The notes under the pieces: generated by a model | What the model saw: only the letters and a program-made list of their open reading frames with translations | Told to the model about the DNA's origin: nothing | Databases searched by the model: none | Position numbers and translations under genes: made by a program | NCBI RefSeq assembly: GCF_036850765.1 | Contig: NC_089490.1 | Span: 241,552,442-241,616,441 of the forward strand | Length of the DNA: 64,000 nt | Reading direction: 5' to 3' | Source: Saccopteryx bilineata | Taxonomy: Eukaryota > Chordata > Mammalia > Chiroptera > Emballonuridae | Shown here: positions 24,201 through 32,850 of the stretch, piece by piece | Layout of the letters: every line of letters starts with the position of its first letter | How positions within the stretch are numbered: the first letter of the stretch is position 1

Positions 24201-24235
24201 CTCTGGGGCCCTGAGGCCTGGTAGAGGTAATACAT
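256..24235 (-). CDS. CAPN9: CAPN9 (calpain-9), exons 1-11, 3' part outside window
   Basis: Calcium-dependent cytosolic cysteine protease. In other mammals CAPN9 is enriched in the digestive tract and is reported to act with CAPN8 and the small subunit CAPNS1 in gastric mucosa. Eleven minus-strand exons join in frame into 493 codons plus 2 nt, against about 690 codons in the family. They cover the N-terminal segment, protease core PC1/PC2 (about residues 42-340) and most of the C2-like beta-sandwich. The catalytic triad is present: Cys97 in GDCW (exon 3), His254 in KGHAYS (exon 6), Asn278 in RNPWG (exon 7). Residue numbers match human CAPN9 as I remember it. Near-identity to CAPN9 over HALDD-like and EDAxHKWEV-like stretches separates it from CAPN2, CAPN8 and CAPN1. 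The penta-EF-hand domain would be encoded left of position 1. No frameshift or stop was seen, so the gene looks functional. Confidence 0.96.
626..783 (-). CDS. CAPN9: CAPN9 exon 10
   Basis: 158 bp. The acceptor GACAG ends at 784; the donor is GTGGGT at 625. It encodes [20 protein letters not shown] onward to TIGYAIYQ. It is a central part of the C2-like beta-sandwich. Confidence 0.95.
842..869. repeat. (CA)n microsatellite
   Basis: About 14 uninterrupted CA units in CAPN9 intron 9, likely length-polymorphic. Confidence 0.95.
1012..1348 (-). mobile_element. VES-like tRNA-derived SINE (long variant)
   Basis: On the minus strand it starts CCTGACCAGGCAGTGGTGCA, has a B-box-like GGTTCAAAACC stretch, then several 'CTTGAGC' internal repeats and a tail ending in a (GT/CA)n tract at about 1016-1048. 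The extra TTGAGC repeats match the split copy at 49,328/51,762. Confidence 0.8.
1691..2087 (+). mobile_element. Rhin-1-like SINE, full length
   Basis: Starts GGCCCTGGCCGGTTGGCTCA, carries tRNA A and B boxes (GGTTCGATTCC), a long body and a 3' A-rich tail. It is flanked by a perfect 16-bp target duplication AAAGAAAGCCAGACTC (1675-1690 and 2088-2103). This is a recent insertion into CAPN9 intron 9, antisense to the gene. Confidence 0.95.
2475..2635 (-). CDS. CAPN9: CAPN9 exon 9
   Basis: 161 bp, the usual calpain exon 9 length. Acceptor TGCAG at 2636-2640; donor GTTGGT at 2474, a less common donor. It encodes [20 protein letters not shown], then [20 protein letters not shown] and [13 protein letters not shown], the start of the C2-like domain. 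Confidence 0.95.
3670..3970 (-). mobile_element. Old Rhin-1-like SINE, diverged
   Basis: The minus strand starts GGCCCTGGCTGGTTGGCTTA and keeps a degraded body with many substitutions. No clear target duplication, so it is older than the copies at 1691 and 11,178. In CAPN9 intron 8. Confidence 0.85.
4115..4445. mobile_element. hAT MITE, 331 bp
   Basis: Perfect 15-bp terminal inverted repeats (CAGGGGTCCCCAAAC / GTTTGGGGACCCCTG) and a perfect 8-bp target duplication CAATAAAT (4107-4114 and 4446-4453) mark it as hAT superfamily. The AT-rich interior has no transposase. In CAPN9 intron 8. Confidence 0.95.
5054..5185. repeat. Polypurine GA/GGAA-rich tract
   Basis: About 130 bp of almost pure purine (GAAA, GAGA, GGAA motifs) 80 bp from CAPN9 exon 8, on its intron 8 side. 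Open frames across it are low complexity only. Confidence 0.9.
5265..5342 (-). CDS. CAPN9: CAPN9 exon 8
   Basis: 78 bp. The acceptor ends CCTAG at 5343. It encodes [20 protein letters not shown] then DDGEF and two bases of Trp. The donor reads GTACAG, weaker than the other donors in the gene, but it is the only position that joins in frame with exon 9. This is the end of PC2. Confidence 0.93.
5461..5490. repeat. Imperfect (CAT/CGT)n trinucleotide tract
   Basis: Short run of TCATCGTCATCATCATC type in CAPN9 intron 7. Confidence 0.8.
5740..5880 (-). mobile_element. MIR SINE fragment (probable)
   Basis: Pattern typical of MIR in reverse orientation: AATAATAGCTTATG, then a 'cactttatgtact' and a 'cctatggacaaga' block. 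Highly diverged, identification by eye only. Confidence 0.5.
6430..7023 (+). mobile_element. Tc1/mariner-type DNA transposon, internally deleted
   Basis: 594 bp flanked by TA on both sides. Very long inverted repeats of about 110 bp start CAGTGTGTCC(A/G)TAAAGTCATG. Between them lies a remnant frame from about 6616 with a helix-turn-helix transposase N-terminus ([18 protein letters not shown]). No DDD catalytic domain remains. In CAPN9 intron 7. Confidence 0.92.
6616..6930 (+). pseudogene. Mariner-like transposase fragment (N-terminal HTH)
   Basis: The frame encodes about 105 residues before running into the right terminal inverted repeat. The segment resembles the DNA-binding HTH and GRPS-type linker of mariner/IS630 transposases. 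All catalytic aspartates are lost, so it cannot transpose on its own. Confidence 0.8.
8032..8117 (-). CDS. CAPN9: CAPN9 exon 7 (catalytic asparagine)
   Basis: 86 bp with acceptor TTTCCCAG and donor GTCAGT (8031-8026). It encodes [20 protein letters not shown] followed by EWNGSWSD. Asn278 in RNPWG completes the catalytic triad. Ends with two bases of a split Ser codon. Confidence 0.96.
8331..8370. repeat. 20-bp perfect tandem duplication
   Basis: TTAACAAGTGATTAGTCCAC occurs twice back to back in CAPN9 intron 6. A recent slippage event, no further function suggested. Confidence 0.95.
9766..9958 (+). mobile_element. VES-like SINE
   Basis: Starts CAGCCTGGCCTGTGGTGGCG, with B-box-like GGTTCGAAACC and a pyrimidine-rich then A-rich tail. 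In CAPN9 intron 6. Confidence 0.85.
10584..10667 (-). CDS. CAPN9: CAPN9 exon 6 (catalytic histidine)
   Basis: 84 bp, 28 codons, found by reading the minus strand because it is too short to appear as a long frame. Acceptor TTTCAG, donor GTAGGT. The peptide begins [20 protein letters not shown] and ends YSVTGIDQ. The active-site His254 is in KGHAYS. Confidence 0.95.
11178..11532 (+). mobile_element. Rhin-1-like SINE, full length
   Basis: GCCCTGGCCGGTTGGCTCAG head, body, short A tail. Perfect 17-bp target duplication AAATATTGTTAGATTTC (11161-11177, 11533-11549). In CAPN9 intron 5. Confidence 0.95.
11966..12134 (-). CDS. CAPN9: CAPN9 exon 5
   Basis: 169 bp, the standard calpain exon 5 length. 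The first base completes the Lys codon split with exon 4. It encodes [20 protein letters not shown], then [20 protein letters not shown] and ends GCSID. Donor GTAAGT at 11965. This region spans the PC1-PC2 transition. Confidence 0.96.
12206..12234. repeat. Poly-C homopolymer (29 C)
   Basis: An uninterrupted run of 29 cytosines in CAPN9 intron 4, 72 bp from exon 5. The length is suspect for sequencing or assembly reasons. Confidence 0.9.
12355..12530 (+). mobile_element. MIR SINE
   Basis: Recognisable MIR features: 'gtggtcaagagcatgaattc', a GGTTCAAGTTCTAATTCCACC B box, and the downstream 'ctcatagggctgctgtgagg' core. In CAPN9 intron 4. Confidence 0.85.
12876..13009 (-). CDS. CAPN9: CAPN9 exon 4
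   Basis: 134 bp, with the acceptor TTGCAG ending at 13010 and the donor GTGAGT at 12875. It starts in phase 0 with [19 protein letters not shown], then the [19 protein letters not shown] segment of PC1. The plus-strand open frames over this interval are antisense shadows. Confidence 0.96.
13010..15052 (-). other. CAPN9: CAPN9 intron 3
   Basis: 2.0 kb. Contains C10 at about 13091-13100, short CA and TG-rich low-complexity DNA at 13,480-13,655, and otherwise no recognised repeat. Plus-strand frames here are not coding. Confidence 0.8.
15053..15171 (-). CDS. CAPN9: CAPN9 exon 3 (catalytic cysteine)
   Basis: 119 bp, the conserved calpain exon 3 length. The acceptor TTTTGCAG ends at 15172; the donor is GTAGGC at 15052. 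It encodes [20 protein letters not shown] onward to GIFHFQ. The nucleophile is Cys97. This is the signature active-site exon of the papain-like calpain core. Confidence 0.97.
16058..16127 (-). CDS. CAPN9: CAPN9 exon 2
   Basis: 70 bp, the usual calpain exon 2 length. Acceptor TTCCAG precedes GAAATAGTGG; the donor GTAAGT begins at 16057. Encodes [20 protein letters not shown] followed by GEL and the first base of Gly95. It leads into the PC1 active-site strand. Confidence 0.96.
16128..21559 (-). other. CAPN9: CAPN9 intron 1, exon 2-proximal part
   Basis: Mostly unique-looking intronic DNA. It has AT-rich low complexity at 16,590-16,790, a short TATG run at 18,484-18,503, a MIR at about 20,555 and TG/CA-rich sequence at 21,240-21,345. 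No coding sequence supported. Confidence 0.75.
20555..20750 (+). mobile_element. MIR SINE
   Basis: MIR-like order of blocks: 'gccttgggaccagacctgcc', then 'ctctcagggttgtttgaaat', then 'taagtgaggtaatt'. Diverged. Confidence 0.6.
21560..21630 (-). mobile_element. MIR SINE, left half (split by LTR)
   Basis: 'aataatgataacagccatca' followed by 'tgtgtgctggactttgg' is MIR-like in reverse orientation. It continues at 23,119 on the other side of the LTR insertion. Confidence 0.65.
21631..23118 (+). mobile_element. Solo LTR, family A (copy A1)
   Basis: 1,488 bp with TGTCGGGAGC start and CCCCGGCA end, flanked by a perfect 6-bp duplication CACACT (21625-21630, 23119-23124). TATA-like GTATAAAAAAGG lies near 22,953 and AATAAA at 23015-23020. 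The 6-bp duplication fits class II endogenous retroviruses. No internal viral genes remain. It lies in CAPN9 intron 1, transcriptional sense opposite to the gene. Confidence 0.95.
23119..23250 (-). mobile_element. MIR SINE, right half
   Basis: Continues the MIR cut by LTR A1: 'cacttgacaggtgagaagac' then 'tgaggcttgggacaatag', a standard MIR block in reverse. Confidence 0.75.
23251..24022 (-). other. CAPN9: CAPN9 intron 1, exon 1-proximal part
   Basis: Unique-looking GC-moderate DNA. A long plus-strand frame (23,644-24,390) overlaps exon 1 antisense and has no family resemblance. Confidence 0.75.
24023..24235 (-). CDS. CAPN9: CAPN9 exon 1 (coding part)
   Basis: Exactly 71 codons from ATG (CAT at 24233-24235 on the plus strand) to a GTAAGT donor at 24022-24017. 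The peptide starts MYYLYQA and ends PFVWKRPG. It includes the [10 protein letters not shown] helix and the [11 protein letters not shown] stretch typical of CAPN9. The upstream in-frame methionine (24293-24295) precedes sequence with no calpain character, so the start at 24235 was chosen. The second residue is Tyr where I recall Pro in human. Confidence 0.95.
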
Positions 24236-24721
24236 GGCTGCTCCTGGCCAGCGGGCGCAGGTCAGTGGCGATGGGTGGAAAGGAGAGAGATGCAAGTGCC
24301 TGTCAAGAAGGAACCCTCAGGAGTACCTGGGCTGAGCAGTACTTGGGCTCTACCTATTTGCCCGGGAACCTCCCTGTGGACACACCCTGAAGGCAAACTG
24401 TAAGGAGAGCCCTCTGCCCTCCAAGGTCTCCTGCAGACCCACAGGAAGCTGTGAGCCTGGGCCAGTTCCAAGCAGAGGCAAAACCCTCCGCATAATGCTC
24501 TGGGGAGACCCAGCAGGAGAGGATTGCTATACAGGGAAAGAGAGCCAGAACCCACACTGGTGGAGGAGGTGGTGGCCAGGATTGGTTTTGCCCTGGGAGA
24601 GTGCACGTCTTAAGTCAGAGCATGACAGTTTTGCAGGTAATAGGGAGCTTAATAACAGTATATGTTTCAGGGACAGATCTTACATGGCTCTCTCTCATAG
24701 CCTGTCCCATTTTGATTTAGA

Positions 24722-24900
24722 GGAGGGGTTGGCGAACTTTTTCTGTAAAAAGCCAGATAGTAAATATTTTTGGCTTTGTGGGCCTCAATTCATAAATTCT
24801 CTCCACAAAGCAGCAGGGGAAGAAAATGCTTGTGTTTTTGAATAAGCATCAAGCCAGACTGTGATGGGCATCTCAGGCACTCTGCTTAGAGATTTTAAAG
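24722..24900 (+). mobile_element. hAT-Charlie-type MER fragment
   Basis: 'gggttggcgaactttttctg' followed by 'taaatatttttggctttgtg' is the 5' part of an old placental Charlie-type repeat, like the fuller copy at 39,896. The 3' end is not clear. Confidence 0.6.
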
Positions 24901-25359
24901 ACGGAAAGCGGCCTCCGTCTAGACTGGCAGACACAACCCATCACACACACAGGTCCAGTAAGGGGACTTGATGGTACTGTTGGTCATGCAGGGTCCATCC
25001 TAACTTTACCTGGGAGTTGTGGTGACCACCTATGTTAGTTCCCCAGCTTTGTCCATGGTGGGAAACAAACTTCTCACATCGAAGACCGGAGTTGTTGTGC
25101 ATCTTCGAGTCTGGTGTCCACTGGAGTTCAGCTCCTAGTGTCTCACAGAAGCTGAGACACTGGTGTGGTGGCTCCCTTGATATTTCAAAATGAAGGGAAA
25201 GTATTTACAGTGATGAGATTTCTAAGGCAGTTGCTCTGAGAAAAAGAATGGGAGGGAGTTCTCTGCCCCCATTCCCAACAGGGTGAGTGAAGCCCCTTAT
25301 TTTATTTTATATTTTATTTTATTTTATTTATGTTATTTTATTTTTTACATTTTATTCAG

Positions 25360-25682
25360 TGAGAGGATGGGAAGCAGAGACAGATTCCCACTAGTGCCTC
25401 GACTGGGATCCACCTGGAAAGCCCACTAGAGGGCGATGCTCTGCCCATCTGTGGCATTGCTCCATTGCTCAGCAACCAAGCTTTTTCTTGGTGCCTGAGG
25501 CAGAGACCACGGAGCCATCCTCAGTGCCTAGGACCAAATCGTTCCAATTGAGCCATGGCTGCAGGAGGAGAAGAGAGAGAGAGAGAAAGAAGCTGAGAGG
25601 GAGGGCTGGAGAAGCAGATAGTTGCTTCTCCTGTGTGCCCTGGCTAGGAATCTAACCCAGGACACCCACCCGCTATTTGGGC
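25360..25682 (-). mobile_element. Old Rhin-1-like SINE, diverged
   Basis: The minus strand shows the SINE order: degraded B box, GGAGAAGCAACTATCTGCTT region, CT-rich body and 'gagggcgatgctctgccc'-type block near 25,430. A 5-bp TTTTA repeat lies on its tail side. Confidence 0.8.
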
Positions 25683-28600
25683 ACCACCAGGTTCCTGTTG
25701 AGTGTGGATGAAAGTCCAAAGAGAGAGTGAGAAGTGGAGGCGAAATGGCCATGGGAGGGGGGCTGAAGGAGTGAGGAAACAGCGCAAGGCAGAAGTCCAG
25801 GCTCTGGGTCAGCATGGTGGGTCAGGTTGCCTTTGCATTTCTGTTGGTTGTTAGCCTGGACCAATGAGTTCCATGGGTACCTAACCTCTCCCCAGCCTAC
25901 TGGCAGAAAACCCCATTGCCAACCAGCCGACCTTCCAGGAGCTCACAGTGGGCCAGTCTCTGCTCCAAATGCTTGCGTAGGCTAAGTTAATGAATCCTCA
26001 CAACCATGAGAAAGGGTTTTTCCTGCTGGGGATTGCAAAGAATATAAAAACATGCCAGATATGTTCCCCAGCCTTGATTAGAGAGAATATGGTGCAAAAA
26101 TAGTGCCTGTACTGAAAGGGACGTGGGATACGCAGCACCCGCTGTCCCCTGACAACTACGTCCCCATGTAAGAGAATGAACGCGGAGGAGCGGACGTAAA
26201 GTGATGGGAAGGCAACCTGCTCATTAGAAATGCTTCATAAGTGACAGCACCTTACACTTGTTGCTGTTGTGCTGCTGGTTAAGTCTTCATGTGGATGAAT
26301 TATCACCTCTCTGGCTTGACGTAAGACACTTAGAGGCTGGAGAACTCTCTATACTGAATGTTTCCCAGCACAACTACGAAGTAGGTGCTCAATACTTATT
26401 CACAAAAGGTGAGAATTGTTGGTTCCCAAGAAGTGGATAAAATGTGTCATTTTTTCTCACTCAGGCATGGTGTCTTTTGGCGGTAGAACTTTGAACTTTA
26501 AGTGTCCTCCTTACTTAGGGGTTCTGTCTCTCTTCGAACCTGTATGGATTAATCAAATGTTGCTAGAGACTGGCCATGTCACTTAGGTTTTCAAACTTCA
26601 TGGCACAAAGCTGTGTGGGGTCCACTCTTTCAATTTTATAATCTTTGTAACTGAGGTCTGTTCACATGAGCTCAGAAGGTATTTGTTGCCAGTTTAATGG
26701 AAAGTTTTGCATTAAGATCTTGGCATAACCCAGCAAGTGCAGGTGGACGTTTGCCTCCTAGGGAAGGATCTGGAATTGATAAGTAAATGCTTGGTGTTAT
26801 GTGACAGGCTCTCTGCTCGGGGCTGCAGGGCACCCAGATGGAATGAGAAGCAGTTCCTGGCACAAGGTCACTGATATCTGGACCAGGGAGCTAAGGGGTG
26901 CTGTATTTTTCTCTTGTCTCAAATATTTAGGAGTAGAGATTATCCCTCTTATAGGTCATACCTGAGCACCACTGGCTCTCCAAGGCCCACTTGGGTGCTA
27001 GTTTTATGGGACCTCATCAGCAAGTCCTACCATTTTTCATCCACTATGTAGACAATGGAGATAGGAACCTTGACTCCAGAAGGTCACCATTAACATGACC
27101 ATCTAATCTAGGAGAGAGGGAGATGGGGGACCTACAGATTCTATGTTCAAATTCCTTATTCCTTACTTGGATAGTCCAGGGTCTTCTTGGAAAACATTTT
27201 GAGATTCGAAGGAATGGTATGAGCTGGAAAAACAGGGTTGAGTAGACATGAGGCTGGGTTACCTCAGTGAGGCCCTGTTGAAGGGACTAGAAGATGAGAG
27301 ATCTGGATACAGGAGGAAGAGTGAGATAGCTGACTCTGGGCTCATCTGGAGCTTTAGGAGTTTTTCAGTTTGAAGAATATGCATGGGTGATTTTTGATTG
27401 TATTATATTATTGGAACAGGGCTGTTTGGAAAGCCTGCTTGAACAGACTCCTTCACCCATCATACTCCCTACTGTTGAGTAAGAATACAATAAAGTAATG
27501 TGAGAGGTCTATCAAGCTAAAAGCTTTTGTTTTGTTTTGTTTTGAAATATTGTAAATGCAAACCAAATAGAGCCCTCTCCCACCTTGGCTAGTAGGATTT
27601 AGGCCAAGTCTTTATGTCCAGTTAATTTGGCCGTTTGCCAGTCATCTTCGTTAAGAATGAGCAAAGCAACTCTCCAGGTTCTGCTTACACGATGCTCAGA
27701 CAGCAGGAATCATTTAGTTCTCTAAGTGATGGCTAGCAGGCAGCTCCGGCGGCTGTGACTTAGAAACTCCAGCTCCACAGCGTGGTGGCTCTGGTCAGCA
27801 GTTGTTCCCGTAGTACTACAGTGACTGGCCCCCCTGCTGCACTCTTGAGTTCTCCTCTCCTTCTCGTTTGCACTATGAGGGCATTAATTAATATGTTCTT
27901 TTTCTAAATTTCTTTGCAGGGTTTTCTGTAGGAGAACTAATCATTAAACAAATATTTTTTTTCAAACTCAGCTTTTGCAAGACACAGCACCTCAGGCTCA
28001 CGAGGACAACATTTCTATCATCACAACTATAGCGATGTAGTGGAAAACAGCTGACAACGTTTTTCCATTGGGACAGCTATTCCTTATCTAAACTTACCAA
28101 TGGTGAGCATAACGGTCTCCTGGAGACTTTTCCTAACTCCGGGCACCAAAGCAAACAGGGGGTTTGGCTGCGTTGCTGCAGTTCACACAGGTCTGAACAG
28201 AGAAATATAGTAGGCTTGGAAATTGTACTTTCTGAATCTGATGTACTGACACAGATGTGGCATCCAGGCCTGGCCGGGGTCATCCCTGCACCAGGACAGA
28301 ACCCAAAAAACAAACTGAGGACACCAGAGGACGTGCCATTTTAAATAAGAATATTGTGTTCAGACTTCTGTGACTACCGTGGAATTTCCACTGAAAAAGT
28401 ATTTCCTTGAATAAAATCCATTAAGTCAATTTAATTCCTTGATCAATTTCTGTATCTTATAATTAAATCGTTTTTATTTTTCTAATTATTGAGAATTTTT
28501 TCATTGTTTTTTAGGAGTTCATCAGGATAAATTCTTCCACTTAAAGTTTATAATGAACAGCTGATCAATCAGCGTTTGTTTGCTGATTACAGCTTCTGTC

Positions 28601-28727
28601 AATTGAAAGTTTTTTTTTTTGATGGCTGAATCAAAAGTATCCTTTATTTTTTTTCACCCCCTATTGCCAAGTCCAATGTCCCAGGCTTAAGCTTTGCAGA
28701 TCTAAATTTTGTCAGAGGTATTTTTTT

Positions 28728-30223
28728 CCCCCCACTTTTTAATTTTAATTTTAGACAATTAATTTTAACGGGGTGACATTGATCAATTAGAGTACATAGA
28801 TTCAGAGAAAACATCTCCAGATCATTTTGACATTTGATTATGTTGTATAACCATCACCCAAAGTCAAATTGCCCTCCATCCCCTTTTATTTGGATTTCTT
28901 TATGCCCCTCCCCTCACTCCACCCTTCCCTCCCCTCCCCTCCCTTCCCCTCCCCCTGGTAACCACTGCACTTTTGTCCATGTCCCTGAGTCTCAATTTTG
29001 TGTCCCATCTATGTATGGAATCATACAGTTCTTAGTTTTTTTCTGATTTACTTATTTCACTCAGTATAATGCTATCAAGGTCCATCCATGTTGTAAATGA
29101 TCCTATGTCATCATTTCTTATGGTTGAGTAGTATTCCATAGTATATATGTACCACATCTTCTTTATCCGATCTTCTATTGAAAAGCTTTTTGGTTGTTTT
29201 CATGACTTGGCCATTATGAACAATGCTGCAATGAACATGGGGCTGCATGTGTCTTTACGTACCAGTGTTTTTCAGTTTTGGGGGTATATACCCAGTAAAG
29301 GGATTGCTGGGTCATATGGTAGTTCTATTCTTAATTTTTTTAAGGAACCACCATACTTTCTTCTATAATGGCTGTAATACTTTACATTCCCACCAAAGTG
29401 AATGAGAGTTCCTTTTTCTCCACAGCCTCTTCAACACTTGTTGTTACCTGTCTTGATGATAATAGCTAATCTAACAGGTGTGAGGTGGTATCTCATTGTA
29501 GTTTTGATTTGCATTTCTCTAATAGCTAGTGAAAATGAGCATCTTTTCATATATCTATTGGCCATTTGTATTTCCTCCTTGGAGAAGTGTCTGTTCATGT
29601 CCTCTTTCCATTTTTTTATTGGATTATTTGCTTGTTTGTTGTTGAGTTTTGTGAGTTCTTTGTATATTTTGGATATTAGGCCCTTATCTGAGCTGTTGTC
29701 TGAAAATATCATTTCCCATATAGTTGGCTGTCTGTTTTGTTATCAGTTTCTTTTGCTGAGCAAAAGCTTCTTAGTCTGATGTGGTCCCATTCATTTATCT
29801 TTGCCTTTACTTCCCTTGCCTTTGGAGTCAAATTCATAAAATGTTCTTTATGGCCAAGGTCCATGAATTTAGCACCTATGTTTTCTTCTATGTAATTTAT
29901 TGTTTCAGGTCTTATATTTAGGTCTTTGATCCATTTTGAATTAATTTTGGTACAAGGGGACAAACTGTAGTCGCGTTTCATTCTTTTACGTGTGGCTCTC
30001 CAGTTTTCCCAGCACCATTTATTGAAGAGGCTTTCTTTTTTCCATTGTGTGTTTTTGACTTCTTTATCAAAGATGATTTGATCATATATATGTGGTTTAA
30101 TTTCTGGGCTCTCTATTCTGTTCCATTGGTCTAACTGTCTATTATTCTGCCAATATCATGCTGTTTTGATTATCATGGCTCTATAACATAATTTGAAGTC
30201 AGGGATTGTGATGCCGCCAGCTT
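28728..30223 (-). pseudogene. L1 ORF2 C-terminal part and 3' UTR
   Basis: Minus-strand frames near 29,431-29,981 encode the ORF2 C-terminal region ([17 protein letters not shown], then [12 protein letters not shown] and [15 protein letters not shown]). The pyrimidine-rich block at 28,900-28,960 is the G-rich 3' UTR in reverse. The poly-A end lies at about 28,728-28,760. Confidence 0.9.
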
Positions 30224-31309
30224 TGTTCTATTTCCTTAGGATTACTTTGGCTATTCGGGGTTTTTTATTGTTCCATATAAACATGATGATTTTTTGTTCT
30301 ATTACTTTAAAAAATGACATTGGAATTTTGATGAGAATTGCATTAAATTTATATATTGCTTTGGGTAATATGGTAATTTTAACTATATTTATTCTTCCTA
30401 TTCAAGAACAAGGAATATTTTTCCATTTCATTTTATCTTTTTCAATTTCCCTTAAGAATGCTTTGTAGTTTTCATTATATAGGTCCTTTACATTCTTTGT
30501 TATGTTTATTCCTAAGTATTTTATTTTTTTGTTGCAACTGTGAAAGGGATTATTTTTTTTAGTTCATTTACTGAAGTTTAATTGTTGGCATATAAGAAGG
30601 CAATAGACTTCTGTATATTAATTTTGTATCCTGAGACCTTACTGTATTGGTTTATTGTTTCTAATAGTCTTTTTATGGAGTCTTTGGGGTTTTTGATGTA
30701 CGGGATCATATCATCTGCAAAAAGTGAAACCTTTACTTCTTCTTTCCCAATATGAATGCCTTTTATTTCTTTCTCTTGTCTGATTGCTCTGGCTAGAACT
30801 TCCAGCACTATGTTGAATAGGAGTGGAGAGAGTGGGCAGCCTTGTCTTTTTCCTGATTTTATAGGAAAAGTTTTCAGCTTTTTTGCCATTTAATATGATG
30901 TTAGCTGATGGTTTGTCATAAATGGCCTTATTATGCTGAGATATTTTCCTTCTATACCCATTTTGTTGAGTGGTTTAAACATAAAATGATGTATTTATTG
31001 AATGCCTTTTCTGCATCTATTGATAGGATCATGTGGGTTTTGTTCTTTGTTTTGTTGATATGGTGTATTATGTTAACTGTTTTACATATGTTGAACCATT
31101 CTTGTGATTCCGGGATGAATCCCACTTGCTCATGATGAATTATTTTTTTAATGTGTTGTTGTATTCGATTTGCTAGTATTTTGTTTAGGATTTTAGCATC
31201 TGTATTTATTAGATATAGTGGTCTGTAGTTTTTGTGTGTGTGTGTGTGTGTGTTGTCCTGGCCAGCTCTTGGTATGAGGGTTATATTGGCCTTATAAAAT
31301 GTGTTTGGA

Positions 31310-32310
31310 CAGACAGCCAACTAAATGGGAAATGATATTTTCAAACAACAGCTCAGATAAGGGCCTAATATCCAAAATTTACAAAGAACTCATAAAACTC
31401 AACAACAAACAAACAAACAATCCAATAAAAAAATGGGAAGAGGACATGAACAGACACTTCTCCCAGGAAGAGATACAAATGGCCAACAGATATATGAAAA
31501 GATGCTCAGCTTCATTAGTTATTAGAGAAATGCAAATCAAAACTACAATGAGATACCACCTCACCCCTGTTAGATTAGCTATTATCAACAAGATGGGTAA
31601 TAGCAAATGTTGGAGAGGCTGCGGAAAAAAGGGAACTCTCATCCACTGTTGGTGGGACTGTAAAGTAGTACAACCATTATGGAGGAAAGTATGGTGGTTC
31701 CTCAAAAAACTACAAATAGAACTACCTTATGACCCAGCAATCCCTCTACTGGGTATATACCCCAAAAACTCAGAAACATTGATACGTAAAGACACATGTA
31801 GCCCCATGTTCATTGCAGCACTGTTCACAGTGGCCAAGACATGGAAACAACCAAAAAGCCCTTCAATAGAAGACTGGATAAAGAAGATGTGGCACATATA
31901 CACTATGGAATACTACTCAGCCATAAGAAATGATGACATCAGATCATTTACAGCAAAATGGTGAGATCTTGATAACATTATACAGAGTGAAATAAGTAAA
32001 TCAGAAAAAAACAAGAACTACATGATTCCATACATTGGTGGAACATAAAAATGAGACTAAGAGACATGGACAAGAGTGTGGTGGTTACCAGGGGTGGGGG
32101 GAGGGAGGACATGGGAGGGAGGGAGGGAGAGAGTTAGGGGGAGGGGGAGGGGCACAGAGAACTAGATAGAGGGTGGTGGAGGACAATCTGACTTTGGGCG
32201 AGGGGTATGCAACATAATTTAATGACAAAATAACCTAGACATGTTTTCTTTGAATATATGTACCCTGATTTATTAATGTCATCCCATTACCATTAATAAA
32301 AATTTATTAA
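31310..32310 (+). mobile_element. Young 5'-truncated LINE-1, about 1 kb
   Basis: Encodes the last ~220 residues of ORF2 (31,299-31,964 frame, with the [18 protein letters not shown] zinc-knuckle-like motif), then a 3' UTR with a strong G-run block at 32,092-32,152 and A-rich end. A perfect 16-bp target duplication ATAAAATGTGTTTGGA flanks it (31294-31309, 32311-32326). It sits only in the left arm; the right arm has the empty site near 36,940. Confidence 0.95.
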
Positions 32311-32449
32311 ATAAAATGTGTTTGGAAGTATTGCTTCTTCTTCAATTTTTTGGAAGACTTTGAGTAGAATAAGAACCAAATCTTCTTTGAATGTTTGATA
32401 GAATTCATTAGTGTAGCTGTCTGGCCCTGGACTCTAAGTTTTTGGGAGA

Positions 32450-32850
32450 TTTTTTTTTTTTTTTGTATTTTCTTGAAGCTAGAAATGGGGAGAGACAGTC
32501 AGATAGGCTCCCGCATGCGCCCGACCGGGATCCACCCGGCACGCCCACCAGAGGGCGACGCTCTGCCCACCAGGGGGCGATGCTCTGTCCCTCCAGGGCG
32601 TCGCTCTGTTGCGACCAGAGCCACTCTAGCGCCTGGGGCAGAGGCCAAGGAGCCATCCCCCAGTGCCCGGAGCCACCTTTGCTCCAATGGAGCCTCGGCT
32701 GCAGGAGGGGTGAGAGAGACAGAGAGGAAAGAGAGGGGGAGGGGTGGAGAAGCAGATGGGCACTTCTCCTGTGTGCCCTGGCCGGGAATCAAACCCGGGA
32801 CTTCTGCTCGCCAGGCCGACGCTCTACCACTGAGCCAACCGGCCAGGGCC
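32450..32850 (-). mobile_element. Rhin-1-like SINE in L1 left arm
   Basis: Full-length SINE on the minus strand, head at 32,850, A tail (poly-T here) at 32,450-32,464. It occupies the same L1 ORF2 position as the copy at 36,414, so it predates the inverted duplication. Confidence 0.95.

Larger units (their letters stand above)
24236..28712. other. CAPN9 upstream / intergenic DNA
   Basis: The CAPN9 promoter should begin just right of 24,235. No TATA box at a convincing distance and no strong CpG island seen. Contains an old hAT relic (24,722), a TTTTA repeat (about 25,297-25,350) and an old SINE (25,360). From 25,700 to 28,700 I recognise no gene and no clear repeat. Confidence 0.7.

Noticed and set aside
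23644..24390. 248-residue plus-strand open frame
   Set aside because: It lies antisense over CAPN9 exon 1 and intron 1, has no recognisable domain and is composed of compositionally biased residues.
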